Assembly (NCBI RefSeq): GCF_012932915.1
Contig: NZ_VCQU01000003.1
Location: forward strand, 186,001 to 250,000
Direction: 5' to 3'
DNA from: Antrihabitans stalactiti
GTDB lineage: Bacteria; Actinomycetota; Actinomycetes; Mycobacteriales; Mycobacteriaceae
DNA: 64,000 nucleotides
The notes beneath the pieces are model-generated. The model saw nothing but the letters and a program-made list of their open reading frames with translations. It was not told the origin of the DNA and ran no database searches. Shown in pieces: positions 34,378-44,053 of this stretch (positions are counted from its first letter, which is position 1; each line of letters begins with the position of its first letter). Position numbers and translations under genes: made by a program.

Positions 34378-36068
34378 CCGAGATCGACATCAAACCCCGA
34401 AGCCGGGATGTCACCGATGGTCTGGAAAAGACCGCCGCTCGCGGCATGTTGCGTGCGGTCGGCATGGGTGACGACGACTGGGGCAAATCACAGATCGGTG
34501 TTGCGTCGTCGTGGAACGAGATCACCCCGTGCAACCTGTCGCTGGACCGCCTCGCAAAGGCTTGCAAGGACGGCGTTTTCGCCGCTGGCGGCTACCCGCT
34601 CGAATTCGGCACGATATCGGTGTCGGACGGTATCTCGATGGGCCACGAGGGAATGCACTTCTCGCTCGTCTCGCGTGAAGTGATCGCGGACAGCGTCGAG
34701 ACCGTGATGCAGGCCGAGCGGCTCGATGGCTCGGTGCTGCTCGCCGGTTGCGACAAATCGCTGCCCGGAATGTTGATGGCCGCGGCCCGGCTCGACCTTG
34801 CGAGCGTGTTTCTCTATGCGGGGTCGATTCTTCCTGGCATCGCGAAGATGTCGGACGGCACCGAGAAGGAAGTCACGATCATCGACGCGTTCGAGGCGGT
34901 CGGTGCGTGCGCGCGCGGACTGATCTCGCGCGCAGATGTCGATGCGATCGAGCGCGCGATCTGCCCGGGCGAAGGCGCGTGCGGCGGTATGTACACCGCG
35001 AACACGATGGCCAGCGCGGCTGAGGCGCTCGGCATGTCACTCCCCGGTAGTGCGGCGCCGCCCGCGACCGACCGCCGTCGCGATGGCTTTGCGCGCCGAA
35101 GCGGTCAGGCGGTCGTGGAGTTGTTGAAGCAGGGCATCACTGCACGCGACATTCTCACCAAAGAAGCATTCGAAAATGCGATCGCCGTGGTCATGGCGTT
35201 CGGCGGTTCGACCAACGCCGTCCTTCACCTTCTCGCGATTGCGCACGAAGCCGACGTAGACCTGTCGCTCGAGGATTTCGCCCGCGTCGGCGCCAAGGTT
35301 CCGCACCTGGCGGACGTCAAACCCTTTGGGCGCCACGTTATGACCGACGTCGACCGCATCGGCGGCGTTCCGGTGATGATGAAGGCGTTGTTGGACGCAG
35401 GCTTGCTGCATGGGGAATGCCTGACCGTCACCGGAAAGACGATGGCCGAGAACCTTGCGTCGATCGCGCCGCCCGATCCGGATGGCAAGGTGCTGCGCGC
35501 GATGTCGTCGCCGATCCATCCGACCGGAGGGATCACGATTCTGCAGGGATCGCTCGCGCCGGGTGGTGCGGTCGTGAAGTCTGCTGGCTTCGATTCGAGC
35601 GTATTCACCGGGACCGCACGGGTTTTCGAGCGGGAACGGGCTGCGCTCGACGCGCTCGAGGACGGCACGATCACCAACGGCGACGTGGTGGTGATCCGCT
35701 ACGAGGGGCCGAAGGGTGGTCCTGGGATGCGTGAGATGCTCGCGATCACGGCCGCGATCAAAGGCGCGGGACTTGGTAAGGACGTTCTGTTACTTACCGA
35801 TGGCCGCTTCTCGGGCGGAACGACGGGATTGTGTGTCGGCCATGTCGCGCCCGAAGCGGTGGATGGCGGACCGATCGCGTTTGTGAAGGACGGCGATCAA
35901 ATCGAGCTGGACGTCGCAAACGGAACGTTGAACCTCGTTGTCGACGAGGCCGAACTGGCTGCTCGTCGCGAAGGTTGGGCACCGTTGCCACCTCGGTACA
36001 ACCGCGGAGTGCTGTCGAAATACGCGAAACTGGTCGGCTCGGCTTCGTACGGCGCCGTCTGTTCGTGA
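34374..36068 (+). CDS. ilvD: Dihydroxy-acid dehydratase
   Basis: 564 residues of the IlvD/Edd family. Fe-S and metal ligands are visible: Cys in [35 protein letters not shown], and [53 protein letters not shown] and [21 protein letters not shown] complete the active site with the catalytic serine. It makes 2-keto acids for valine, leucine and isoleucine. ATG 34374 is chosen because AAGGAG lies 5 bases before it. Coupling to an efflux pump by a 4-base overlap is unusual for a biosynthetic enzyme. Confidence 0.95.
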   Translation: MTEIDIKPRSRDVTDGLEKTAARGMLRAVGMGDDDWGKSQIGVASSWNEITPCNLSLDRLAKACKDGVFAAGGYPLEFGTISVSDGISMGHEGMHFSLVSREVIADSVETVMQAERLDGSVLLAGCDKSLPGMLMAAARLDLASVFLYAGSILPGIAKMSDGTEKEVTIIDAFEAVGACARGLISRADVDAIERAICPGEGACGGMYTANTMASAAEALGMSLPGSAAPPATDRRRDGFARRSGQAVVELLKQGITARDILTKEAFENAIAVVMAFGGSTNAVLHLLAIAHEADVDLSLEDFARVGAKVPHLADVKPFGRHVMTDVDRIGGVPVMMKALLDAGLLHGECLTVTGKTMAENLASIAPPDPDGKVLRAMSSPIHPTGGITILQGSLAPGGAVVKSAGFDSSVFTGTARVFERERAALDALEDGTITNGDVVVIRYEGPKGGPGMREMLAITAAIKGAGLGKDVLLLTDGRFSGGTTGLCVGHVAPEAVDGGPIAFVKDGDQIELDVANGTLNLVVDEAELAARREGWAPLPPRYNRGVLSKYAKLVGSASYGAVCS

Positions 36069-36097
36069 AGCTCTACGTGTTTTCGTGAGCCGCAGCG

Positions 36098-36135
36098 CTC
36101 GTGAGCCTTTCGGTCGAACCCGAAAGGCTCACGAG
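36098..36135. terminator. Bidirectional hairpin terminator between ilvD and the secreted protease
   Basis: CTCGTGAGCCTTTCGG (36098-36113) pairs perfectly with 36120-36135 around TCGAAC. It lies 30 bases after ilvD and 12 bases after the convergent protease gene. The outer CTCGTGAG-CTTT is similar to the 59977 and 63338 hairpins. Confidence 0.75.
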
Positions 36136-36147
36136 CACCAAAGCCGA

Positions 36148-36804
36148 TTAGATCGGGCGGAATCCGGCGCCGACGCCACCGCGACGGTTGATGTCACCGA
36201 AGATGGCATTGATGTTGGTACCGACCTCCGGACCGATGCACGGAGCGAGCAGGTAGGCGTTGACCATCGCGACCAGTGTCGATCCCATGACCACCGGACC
36301 GCCGGAATCGCCTTCGATGACGCACATCTGGGACCAGGTCTCGTTGGACTGGAACACGTCGCCGTAGGCCAGGCCGCAGGTGTTGCCCGTCGTGCGGCCT
36401 TCTTTACAGATGAGGTTCAGGAATCCGGGCGGGTTGCCGATGTTCGTGATCGTCGTGTTGCCGATCCGGTTCACCGGGATGACCCGTGCCGCGTCGAACT
36501 CGATCACGGCATAGTCGAGATCCTTGTTCGAGTACACGAATCGGCCGACGACGCCGAACTTGGTGTTGCTCTCAGCTTTCACCGCCGCACCTGCGCCACC
36601 GCAGTGACCCGCGGTGAGGCCGACTAGGCGCCCAGCGCCGTCGTAGCCGATCGTGGTCAGCGTGCACTCGAACGCGTCGTCGACAATGATCCCGGAGCCG
36701 CCACCCAGAACAGGGGTACCCGGTGCGGCAACGGCGGTGTTTGCGCCGAGCAGGGTGGCGATTGCCGCGACCCCGACCACAATAGTTGCTAGCTTTTTGA
36801 ACAC
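36148..36804 (-). CDS. Secreted trypsin-like serine protease (S1 family)
   Basis: 218 residues from GTG 36804, with GGAGGG just upstream. The signal peptide VFKKLATIVVGVAAIATLLGANTAVAAP ends in AVA-A. The catalytic triad is complete: His67 (LTAGHCGG), Asp97 (KDLDYAVIEF) and Ser167 (EGDSGGPVV). Four cysteines in the mature part can form disulfides. There is no obvious propeptide beyond a few residues. The substrate is unknown. Confidence 0.85.
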   Translation of the reverse strand: MFKKLATIVVGVAAIATLLGANTAVAAPGTPVLGGGSGIIVDDAFECTLTTIGYDGAGRLVGLTAGHCGGAGAAVKAESNTKFGVVGRFVYSNKDLDYAVIEFDAARVIPVNRIGNTTITNIGNPPGFLNLICKEGRTTGNTCGLAYGDVFQSNETWSQMCVIEGDSGGPVVMGSTLVAMVNAYLLAPCIGPEVGTNINAIFGDINRRGGVGAGFRPI

Positions 36805-36869
36805 TTTCCCTCCAGACGTCGACCCGCACCATATCAATTAGGCGGGCCTGACGGCGGGTCGCAAGATAA

Positions 36870-37568
36870 CTATTCCGACGAACCCAGCGCGGCGAGTTGA
36901 TTTTTGGCCTCGTCCAGTTGCTTGCTCAACTCACTGATGCGGGCTGCGACTGCCTGACGGGCGGCCGAAAGAACAGCACCTACAGCCTCACGCGCAACAT
37001 CGTCGTCGAGTGCGACAAGCGCCCGTTCGACGGCGTCGGCACCTACAGACCTCGGTTTGCCGGCCGGACGTGACCCGTATGCGACACCGACAGTCCAGGT
37101 GTTGTCGAGGGTGCCCTGGATTGTGACGGTGACGCCGTCGGCAAGCTTCTTGATGGCAGCAGGTTTGGCTGGTGATGCAGGTTTGGCCGGTGCGTCGGCG
37201 GGTGTCGGTTCGCTTCGCCGCGCACGCGGCTTCGGAGCGGCGGGAGGGGGAGCCGGCGTCCACTCGGCGACTTCGGTCTCCGGCGGTTTCGTCGGCGAGG
37301 TTGCCGGCTCAGGGGCCTGTTTGCGCGTCAACCGAATCTCGTCGGCTTCGAACGGGAGCTCGTCGTCGACACCACGCGGACGGACCAGCACGGTCGAACC
37401 GGTGACTTTGACGACGCGCCCAGAGGCACCCGCGGGCAAATTCAAGCTCGGCATCGCCTCTCGTAGATAGACAGTGGCGCGACGACCCGCGTTGACGGCC
37501 TCGTCGAGAGCGGCAAGATCGTCGGCGGTGAGCGGTGGTTCCTCGGTTGACCGGCGGCGCGGTGGCAT
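36870..37568 (-). CDS. Conserved actinobacterial protein of unknown function (DUF6319-like)
   Basis: 232 residues from ATG 37568. Residues 1-85 are a folded region: MPPRRRSTEEPPLTADDLAALDEAVNAGRRATVYLREAMPSLNLPAGASGRVVKVTGSTVLVRPRGVDDELPFEADEIRLTRK. Its RVVKVTGSTVLVRPRGVDDELPFE part reads like a small KOW/SH3-type barrel. A proline/alanine linker (85-145) precedes a C-terminal domain ending in a helix ISELSKQLDEAKNQLAALG that could be a coiled coil. I recall the family as DUF6319, not confidently. It is divergent from the cyclase gene with 63 bases between starts. Confidence 0.6.
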   Translation of the reverse strand: MPPRRRSTEEPPLTADDLAALDEAVNAGRRATVYLREAMPSLNLPAGASGRVVKVTGSTVLVRPRGVDDELPFEADEIRLTRKQAPEPATSPTKPPETEVAEWTPAPPPAAPKPRARRSEPTPADAPAKPASPAKPAAIKKLADGVTVTIQGTLDNTWTVGVAYGSRPAGKPRSVGADAVERALVALDDDVAREAVGAVLSAARQAVAARISELSKQLDEAKNQLAALGSSE

Positions 37569-37631
37569 CCGACGATCCTGGCACAGCAGTCCGACACGTT
37601 TGCGCGCTGTGCATCGTGTTGTATTGAGATC

Positions 37632-38666
37632 GTGGACACGAAATCGGATCCTGACGACGGACCGGATCCCTGGGTCGGCGTCGTTGCGGCGGAGTTGGAG
37701 CCGATGCTGTTGGGGGGTCCGGCGCGATACTCGCTGGACCAGATAGCCGATCGTGTCGGGATATCGCCGCAAGAGGCGAGCCAGGTGTGGATGGCACTCG
37801 GATTCCCGGTCGATCCCGCTGTCGCGATGTTCACCGACGACGACGTCGCGGCGTTGACGCTCTTCGGAGGCCTGGTCACCGACGGCATCGTCGATGCGTC
37901 GACCCAACTTGCGATCGCGCGATCACTCGGCCATTCGATGGCCCGTCTAGCCGAGTGGCAGGTCGATGTGGTCGCGGCGCACATGATCGACAAGGTGCGC
38001 TCGACCGGCGGTGACCACCCCTCGAAAGAGACTGTGGAACAAGTGGTTCGAAGTGTCGCCGAACAAACTGTGCCCGTGTTGGAGAAATTGCAGACCTTCA
38101 CGTGGCGTAGGCACCTTGCAGCTGCCGCTGCGCGATCTCGGGAGGGCTACGAGGCGGACTCGGCAACACGGACCCTCGCTGTCGGTTTCGCCGACATGGT
38201 GAATTACACCCGGCTGACACGACACATGGATTCTGCCGAGTTGCGTTCGTTACTGGACCCATTCGAGTCGGCGGCGACGGAAACCATTACCCGCCACGGC
38301 GGCTGGCTGATCAAGACCCTCGGTGACGAAGTGATGTTCGCGGCGAACAATGCCGCAGACGCGGCACGGATCGCCCTGGACCTGCAGAAGGCGAGAGGGG
38401 CCGACAAGGAAACTCCCGACCTCCGCGTCGGTGTCGCCTACGGACCTGTGTTGCAGCGCTTCGGCGATCTATACGGGTCGGTCGTGAACGTCGCCGCACG
38501 GTTGACCGGAGTCGCGCGGCCGGGCACCGTGCTGGTCGATTCGCAGTTCGCGGAAGAACTGGACGGCCAGCGTGACTTTGTATTCAAGAGCCTGCGCCCG
38601 GTCAGAGTGCGTGGGTTCAGTCGCCTGTACGCACATGTCTTGCGGGACAGCGCAACTACTTCTTGA
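37632..38666 (+). CDS. Class III adenylyl cyclase with N-terminal regulatory domain (Rv1264/Rv2212-like)
   Basis: 344 residues. The catalytic domain (about 175-344) has all key residues: metal-binding Asp188 (VGFADMV) and Asp232 (LGDEVMF), adenine-specifying Lys228 and Asp279, and transition-state Asn286 and Arg290 (VVNVAARL). It should therefore make cAMP. Residues 1-165 resemble the helical autoinhibitory domain of M. tuberculosis Rv1264 and Rv2212, which senses pH or fatty acids. No membrane span. GTG start. Its last 11 bases overlap the convergent SDR gene. Confidence 0.9.
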   Translation: MDTKSDPDDGPDPWVGVVAAELEPMLLGGPARYSLDQIADRVGISPQEASQVWMALGFPVDPAVAMFTDDDVAALTLFGGLVTDGIVDASTQLAIARSLGHSMARLAEWQVDVVAAHMIDKVRSTGGDHPSKETVEQVVRSVAEQTVPVLEKLQTFTWRRHLAAAAARSREGYEADSATRTLAVGFADMVNYTRLTRHMDSAELRSLLDPFESAATETITRHGGWLIKTLGDEVMFAANNAADAARIALDLQKARGADKETPDLRVGVAYGPVLQRFGDLYGSVVNVAARLTGVARPGTVLVDSQFAEELDGQRDFVFKSLRPVRVRGFSRLYAHVLRDSATTS

Positions 38667-39450
38667 GCAAACGCTTCGTGAGCGCAAGCGCGAGTGCTGG
38701 TGGGGCGAGTCGGCTCGGAGCGAAGAAGGCCTTCACATGCGGACCACCAGGAACCACCGAACGTTTGCCTTTGTCCGCCGCCTTCAGCGAATCCGCGACT
38801 ACTCGTTCGGGTGAGACTCGGAACGACTTCGGCACCTTGTCGAAAATCGCGGCCTCGTTCAGCTCGGCGAATTCGGTCGGCACAGGCCCTGGGCACACTG
38901 CTGTTACCGAAACGCCGGTCCCCCGGACCTCCGCGTTGACTGCCTCCGACAGATACAACACGTGCGCTTTGGCCGCGGCGTATCCCGCGTTGTATGCAGA
39001 GGGGAGGAATCCGGAGGACGACGAGACGTTGATGATCACTCCGGTCCCTCGTTCGACCATTCCTGGCAGGTAGCGGGCCATGAGATCGACAACCGCCTCG
39101 ACGTCGACGCGGACCTGACGAACTTCACGCTCGCGCCCGGATTCGATGAACGCTCCGTAGACGCCGAAACCTGCACTGTTTACAAGGATGTCGACCTGGG
39201 CCCCGAGCTCCTCGATTCTGGCGGCCAGGCGATCGCGGTCCTCGGGAACCGAAAGATCGGCGGCGATCACCACTGCACGGTCGGGACCGCCCAGCTCGGC
39301 AGCGAGTGCCGTCAACCGATCCTCGCGTCGCGCCGTCAGCGCTACTCGATGGCCCAGTGCCGATAGTTGGCGTGCGAACTGCTCGCCGATACCTGAGGAT
39401 GCGCCGGTCACGATTGCGACTGAATCCTTGCGTGGAATCGGAAGGCTCAT
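38656..39450 (-). CDS. Short-chain dehydrogenase/reductase
   Basis: 264 residues. The cofactor motif is VAIVTGASSGIGEQFARQL, with ARRE after the second strand suggesting NADP(H). NSAG, Ser of INVSSSSG and YAAAK (catalytic Tyr-Lys) are present. CPGPVPTEF follows, as in classical SDRs acting on lipids. The C-terminus is hydrophobic and basic (LAPPALALALTKRLLKK), possibly membrane-associated. ATG 39450 is chosen because TAGATT lies exactly seven bases upstream (leaderless). A TTG at 39459 is less likely. Confidence 0.88.
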   Translation of the reverse strand: MSLPIPRKDSVAIVTGASSGIGEQFARQLSALGHRVALTARREDRLTALAAELGGPDRAVVIAADLSVPEDRDRLAARIEELGAQVDILVNSAGFGVYGAFIESGREREVRQVRVDVEAVVDLMARYLPGMVERGTGVIINVSSSSGFLPSAYNAGYAAAKAHVLYLSEAVNAEVRGTGVSVTAVCPGPVPTEFAELNEAAIFDKVPKSFRVSPERVVADSLKAADKGKRSVVPGGPHVKAFFAPSRLAPPALALALTKRLLKK

Positions 39451-39779
39451 GCCACTCAATCTAATCGGAGTGTCCGCGGGAAGCGGGCTCGATCGATTGT
39501 TACCCTGCGCGTTGCCAACCTTTCAATTGTGCTGGACTCATGTCCAGAATCAGTCCGAGGCGAGCCGCACGCAGGTATCTGCCCAAACGCACTTATTACA
39601 GTTCGGATTTCCCTGGTCTTGACAGCTAGCGGATCGCCCGAACTGGCGTGAGGTGCGTTACCCGTGTGCTTTCATTTGTTCTAGCTCACCACGGCGGTGC
39701 TTTGTGCCGCGCGACATAGTAGGGTGCGCTGGTGCACTTGGGCGCTGAGCGCCGAGGGTGACAGAGAGGGAGGTCTGCA
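39451..39779. other. Intergenic region with the mce operon promoter
   Basis: 329 bases between the divergent SDR and yrbEA. It holds the SDR -10 TAGATT (39458-39463, minus strand) and, on the plus strand, a possible -10 CATAGT at 39715-39720 without a convincing -35. GGGAGG at 39768-39773 is the yrbEA Shine-Dalgarno. A short hairpin GGCGCT-GAG-GCC-like lies near 39740. No open frame with gene-like character was found. Confidence 0.5.
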
Positions 39780-40640
39780 GTGGTCGCGACGAAGAGCCCA
39801 CCGGAGGAATCGCGGTCGTCGGCTTCGGCTGCGTACGACTGGAGTAAGGGCTGGGTGCGTGATCACCCGAAGAGGTCGCTCGAGACATTCGGCCGACAGA
39901 TCACAATGGGCGGCCACGCAATTTCCACGCTGTTCGTCGATCTCTTCACCCGCAAGTTCCCGTTCAACGAATTCATCAAGCAGTGCGCATTCATGGCGAG
40001 TGTTGCTGCGGCGCCGACGTTGCTGGTCGCAATTCCCATCGCGGTTACGGTCTCGGTGCAGGTCGGCGCGGTTGTCAGCCAGGTCGGCGCGACCTCGTTC
40101 ATCGGGGCGGTGAACGGGTTGACGATCATTCAGCAGGGCGCGCCCCTTGTAACGTCGCTCATGATCGCCGGAGCAGTCGGATCGGCCGTATGCGCCGACC
40201 TCGGTTCCCGAACCATTCGGGAGGAAATCGACGCGATGAAGGTTATGGGTGTCGATCCGATGCGTCGGCTCGTGGCGCCCCGCCTTGCCGCGGCCATGCT
40301 GGTCAGCGTTTTGTTGTGTGGCTTCGTGATTTTCGTCGGCTTCCTGATGGGCTACCTCTTCAACACACTGATGCAAGACGGTGTGCCGGGTTCCTACCTC
40401 GCGACCTTCTCGGCCTTTGCTTCCTCGAACGACATGATCGTGGCGCTGATAAAAGCGCTCATATTCGGCCTGCTGACGGCGATCATCGCCTGCGACTGCG
40501 GCCTGAACGCGCGCGGCGGCCCTGGCGGCGTTGCGAACTCGGTGAACGCGGCAGTCGTGACATCCGCGCTCATGCTGTTCGCGACAAATATCATCCTCAC
40601 GCAGATTTACAACACCTTGTTCCCAGTTGAGTTGGTCTGA
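39780..40640 (+). CDS. yrbEA: Mce transport permease YrbE-A
   Basis: 286 residues, an ABC-transporter permease of the MlaE/YrbE family. It has about five to six spans and the conserved AVGSAVCADLGSRTIREEIDAMKVMGVDPMRRLVAPRLAAAMLV block with the E-E-x-D-A loop that contacts the ATPase. With YrbEB it forms the inner-membrane channel through which Mce proteins import lipids. The GTG start follows GGGAGG by 6 bases. Its stop overlaps the yrbEB start by one base. Confidence 0.95.
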   Translation: MVATKSPPEESRSSASAAYDWSKGWVRDHPKRSLETFGRQITMGGHAISTLFVDLFTRKFPFNEFIKQCAFMASVAAAPTLLVAIPIAVTVSVQVGAVVSQVGATSFIGAVNGLTIIQQGAPLVTSLMIAGAVGSAVCADLGSRTIREEIDAMKVMGVDPMRRLVAPRLAAAMLVSVLLCGFVIFVGFLMGYLFNTLMQDGVPGSYLATFSAFASSNDMIVALIKALIFGLLTAIIACDCGLNARGGPGGVANSVNAAVVTSALMLFATNIILTQIYNTLFPVELV

Positions 40641-41509
40641 TGACTGCATCGTCTTCTTATGTCCCCCCGCTACTTCGGCCGATCTATGCGCTGAAGGGTG
40701 CCGGTAAGGCCCCGGTCAATATGACGGCCCGGGCCGGCCACCAGGTCTTCTTCTTCATCCGGTCGCTCGCGTCTATTCCGATCGCGTTGAAGCACTACCC
40801 GAAAGAGGTGTGGCGCCTTCTTTCCGACGTCACGTGGGGCAACGGCTCGATCGTTGTCGGCGGCGGAACGATCGGTGTGGTCGTCATCCTCAGCGCCTTC
40901 GGCGGCATCACGGTCGGTCTACAGGCGTACACCAGTCTCGATCTGATTGGTATGGGTCCGCTGACCGGCGGTATTTCAGCATTCGCGACATCCCGAGAAA
41001 TTGGGCCGATTCTCGCTGCGGCGGCGTTCACGGCGCAGGCAGGCTGCCGGTTCACCGCGCAGCTCGGATCGATGCGAATCTCAGAGGAAATCGACGCGCT
41101 AGAAGCCGTCGCAATCCGGCCGCTGCCGTACCTGGTCAGCACCCGGATCATCGCCGCGATGATCGCGATCATTCCGCTCTACTGCCTCGGCCTTGTCGTC
41201 GCGTTTCTGTCGTGCAAGTTCACCGTCGTTCTGCTGGGTGGTAGCTCCGGCGGAACGTATATGCACTACTTCTACACATTCCTCGTCAACACCGACATCT
41301 TCTATTCGCTGATAAAAGTCGTCGTCTTTGTGGCTCTCTCGACCTTCATTCAGTGCTACTACGGCTTCTTCGCCTCGGGCGGGCCGGAAGGCGTCGGCGT
41401 CGCGGCCGGCCGCGCGATCAAGATGGTGTTCATCATCGTCGTCTTCGCGAATCTGTTCATGACACTTGCCATTTGGGGAATCAACCCCGGCATCCGGATC
41501 TCGGGCTGA
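40640..41509 (+). CDS. yrbEB: Mce transport permease YrbE-B
   Basis: 289 residues, the second MlaE-type permease. QAGCRFTAQLGSMRISEEIDALEAVAIRPLPYLVSTRIIAAMIAIIPLY is the family block. Spans include IVVGGGTIGVVVILSAFGGITVG and FIIVVFANLFMTLAIWGIN. It starts at ATG 40640, overlapping the yrbEA stop (TGATG). The ATPase (MceG/Mkl) is not in the window, as is usual, since one unlinked ATPase serves all mce loci. Confidence 0.95.
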   Translation: MTASSSYVPPLLRPIYALKGAGKAPVNMTARAGHQVFFFIRSLASIPIALKHYPKEVWRLLSDVTWGNGSIVVGGGTIGVVVILSAFGGITVGLQAYTSLDLIGMGPLTGGISAFATSREIGPILAAAAFTAQAGCRFTAQLGSMRISEEIDALEAVAIRPLPYLVSTRIIAAMIAIIPLYCLGLVVAFLSCKFTVVLLGGSSGGTYMHYFYTFLVNTDIFYSLIKVVVFVALSTFIQCYYGFFASGGPEGVGVAAGRAIKMVFIIVVFANLFMTLAIWGINPGIRISG

Positions 41510-41525
41510 GAGGGCAAGAAACTCT

Positions 41526-42995
41526 ATGATCATCGATCCGAGCGGACGCGGTCCGACAATGCGACAGCTGGTCCTTGCTGGCGTCGTCCTATTTTTGGTG
41601 CTCGCTTTGGCGCTCTTCCTACTGATGCTTCGCTACCAGGGAACGTTCACGAAAAAGGTGAACGTGACCGCTGTGATGACATCGACCGGCGACGGCTTGG
41701 CGGCGGACGCCGACGTCAAGTACCGCGGGGTCTTGGTCGGCGCTGTCGAAAGCGTGGAAATCGCGGCGGAAGGTCGAGAGCAGCACGTCCAGCTCAACTT
41801 GAAGCCCGAATACGCCAAGGACATTCCTTCGAGCGTCACGGCCCGGGTCGTACCGAGCAACGTGTTCGCCGTGACCTCGATCGAATTGGTCAGCCCTGAA
41901 AAGTCGAGCGAATCGACCGAGACGTTGAGCGAAGGCGCGACGGTCAAGCAAGACACGAGCAAAGGCACTGTGGCCCTTCAGGACACGTTGACCAAGCTCA
42001 AGAAGATCATCAATTCGATCCAGCCCGAGAATCTCGGCAATGTGCTGGGCAGCCTCTCCTACGCGCTCGAAGGCAGCGCACGTGTGCCGGGATCGTCGAT
42101 CGATCGGCTCGACCGACTGCTGACCGCGATCGACACCGGCACTCCCACCGGCCAGGATCTGCTGAGCGGAATGGCGGCCGGCATCGGGGCGCTCAACGAA
42201 TCCGCACCCGAACTGCTCAACGTACTCGGCGACTCTGTCTCGACCGCGCAGTTGATCTCGCAGAAGCAGGCTGAATTCGAAGCAGTGCTGTACGGCGGCG
42301 GAATTGCCCTGGACGCGACGAACACATTGTTTGCGAACAATCCGAACGCTGGCAAGGACCTTGCATCGGGAGGCGCAAACGTGTTCGGCGCGCTCGCGAG
42401 TGACCCGACGGCCATTGCGCAGGCTATTCCGATCCTGAACGACCAAACAATCCCTGCGTTTGCAGGGTCACTCAAGGGCAACGGAAATCCGCGCGAGTAC
42501 GTCATACTCGTCACCGAAGCGTCACTCACTCCGTTCAAGCAGTACGGCGCGGCAGAATGCCCTCGCTACGGCACCATGGCAGGTCCAAGCTGTGCTACGG
42601 CACCAGCTGTCGGGGATCCCGGTTACCTTCCACCGGAGCTAAGGCCGCGATGGCTCGACGCCGCCGGGCCGCGGCCACTCCTTCTCCCGCAGCTCCCCGC
42701 GATTCCAGAATTGCAGCAATTGCTCGGTGCGGTGGGAGGGCAACCGGCGCCTACAAGCGCACCGTCACTGAACAACCCATTTGCGGGAACGCCTCTCGAA
42801 GGACTCTTCCCTCAGCCGGCGATACCTGCATCAGCGCAAGTGCAACCCGCCGAGATTCGCCCAGCCGCGTTCGTGGGACCCGCGGCCGTCACAGCGATCG
42901 TCGGCGACAAACCGGACGCAACCGAGATGCTGTTGCTCGGATCGGCGCTCCGAGGCAGCGCGCTGAAGGTTTCACCGGACGGAAGTAATCGCTGA
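41526..42995 (+). CDS. mceA: Mce family protein MceA
   Basis: 489 residues. An N-terminal span (LVLAGVVLFLVLALALFLLML, ~16-37) anchors it; the MlaD/MCE domain follows (KVNVTAVMTSTGDGLAADADVKYRGVLVGAVESVEI ... YAKDIPSSVTARVVPSNVFAVTSIELVSPEK). The long helical region forms the lipid tunnel with the other Mce subunits. The C-terminal 130 residues are proline-rich with PLLLPQLPAIPELQQLLG. ATG 41526 lies 16 bases after yrbEB; AGAGGGCAAG supplies a Shine-Dalgarno. It overlaps mceB by one base. Confidence 0.93.
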   Translation: MIIDPSGRGPTMRQLVLAGVVLFLVLALALFLLMLRYQGTFTKKVNVTAVMTSTGDGLAADADVKYRGVLVGAVESVEIAAEGREQHVQLNLKPEYAKDIPSSVTARVVPSNVFAVTSIELVSPEKSSESTETLSEGATVKQDTSKGTVALQDTLTKLKKIINSIQPENLGNVLGSLSYALEGSARVPGSSIDRLDRLLTAIDTGTPTGQDLLSGMAAGIGALNESAPELLNVLGDSVSTAQLISQKQAEFEAVLYGGGIALDATNTLFANNPNAGKDLASGGANVFGALASDPTAIAQAIPILNDQTIPAFAGSLKGNGNPREYVILVTEASLTPFKQYGAAECPRYGTMAGPSCATAPAVGDPGYLPPELRPRWLDAAGPRPLLLPQLPAIPELQQLLGAVGGQPAPTSAPSLNNPFAGTPLEGLFPQPAIPASAQVQPAEIRPAAFVGPAAVTAIVGDKPDATEMLLLGSALRGSALKVSPDGSNR

Positions 42996-44053
42996 TGAGC
43001 ATCAAAAAGCCGTTGATCGGCTTCTCCCTGTTTGCGATCTTTTCTCTCCTCGTGACGTGGGTCATCTGGGCAACCCTGCAACGTGGCGTCGAGGGGGAGA
43101 CGAAGTCCTATACCGCCACGTTCACCGACGTACTCGGGCTGAAGGTTCATGACGACGTTCGTATGGCCGGCGTTCGCGTCGGCCGCGTCCAGAGTATCGA
43201 CCTGGTACATCAACAGGTCGACAACACGATGGCTCACCTAGCAAAGGTGAAGTTCGAAATCAACTCCGACCAGGAAATCTTCCATAACACGAAGGGGCTG
43301 ATTCGGTACCAGAACCTCATCGGTCAGCGCTATCTCGCGCTCAACCCTGGCTCAGGCGGCGATACATCACGGCTCGACGAGGGCGGCGAGATTCCACTCT
43401 CGTTGACCGAGCCCTCGTTCGATGTGTCGAAGCTGCTCGGAGGTCTGCAGCCGCTATTCGATGTGCTGTCACCAGAACAGGTCAACACACTGTCGGGCAC
43501 GTTCATCCAGGCATTGCAAGGTGACCAGGTCTCACTGTCCGCGTTCATCACCCAAGCCGCAGCGCTCGCAACGACTTTCAACGATCGTGACGCGATACTC
43601 GGTGATCTGATCGACAACCTGAGCGGCGTCATCGAAGGATTGGCAGGACGCAGCGGTCAGTTCGAGACATTGCTCGCCCAGGCGCGAACACTTGTCGGCG
43701 GTCTGTACGAGCAGGGCCAGTCGCTGCAAGGTTCGACAGTTGCGGTCGCCAACGCGACGACGTCACTGGTCGATCTGGTCAGCCAGATATCACCGAATCT
43801 GAATGCGGCGCAGACGTCGACAACGGACGCTCTCAATGTCCTCATCGGCAGTGGAGCCAAGCTCGATCAACTCGCAATCGACGCGCCCCCACTGCTTCAG
43901 GCGCTGGCGCGAATCACCTCCGAGGGCACTTACATCAACCTGTACAACTGCACCTTCGAGGTTTCGCTGTACGGTCTGCTACTTCCCCGAGGTTGGCAGC
44001 CGCAGATCGAGAACGTGCTCCTGGGTAACAAGCATTCGGAGGTGTGCCGCTGA
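42995..44053 (+). CDS. mceB: Mce family protein MceB
   Basis: 352 residues. An N-terminal span (PLIGFSLFAIFSLLVTWVIWATLQ) is followed by the MCE domain (KSYTATFTDVLGLKVHDDVRMAGVRVGRVQSIDLVHQ ... LIRYQNLIGQRYLALNPGSG) and a helical region (VNTLSGTFIQALQGDQVSLSAFITQAAALATTF). The C-terminus ends YNCTFEVSLYGLLLPRGWQPQIENVLLGNKHSEVCR, with two cysteines typical of MceB. It is joined by one-base overlaps to mceA and mceC. Confidence 0.93.
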   Translation: MSIKKPLIGFSLFAIFSLLVTWVIWATLQRGVEGETKSYTATFTDVLGLKVHDDVRMAGVRVGRVQSIDLVHQQVDNTMAHLAKVKFEINSDQEIFHNTKGLIRYQNLIGQRYLALNPGSGGDTSRLDEGGEIPLSLTEPSFDVSKLLGGLQPLFDVLSPEQVNTLSGTFIQALQGDQVSLSAFITQAAALATTFNDRDAILGDLIDNLSGVIEGLAGRSGQFETLLAQARTLVGGLYEQGQSLQGSTVAVANATTSLVDLVSQISPNLNAAQTSTTDALNVLIGSGAKLDQLAIDAPPLLQALARITSEGTYINLYNCTFEVSLYGLLLPRGWQPQIENVLLGNKHSEVCR

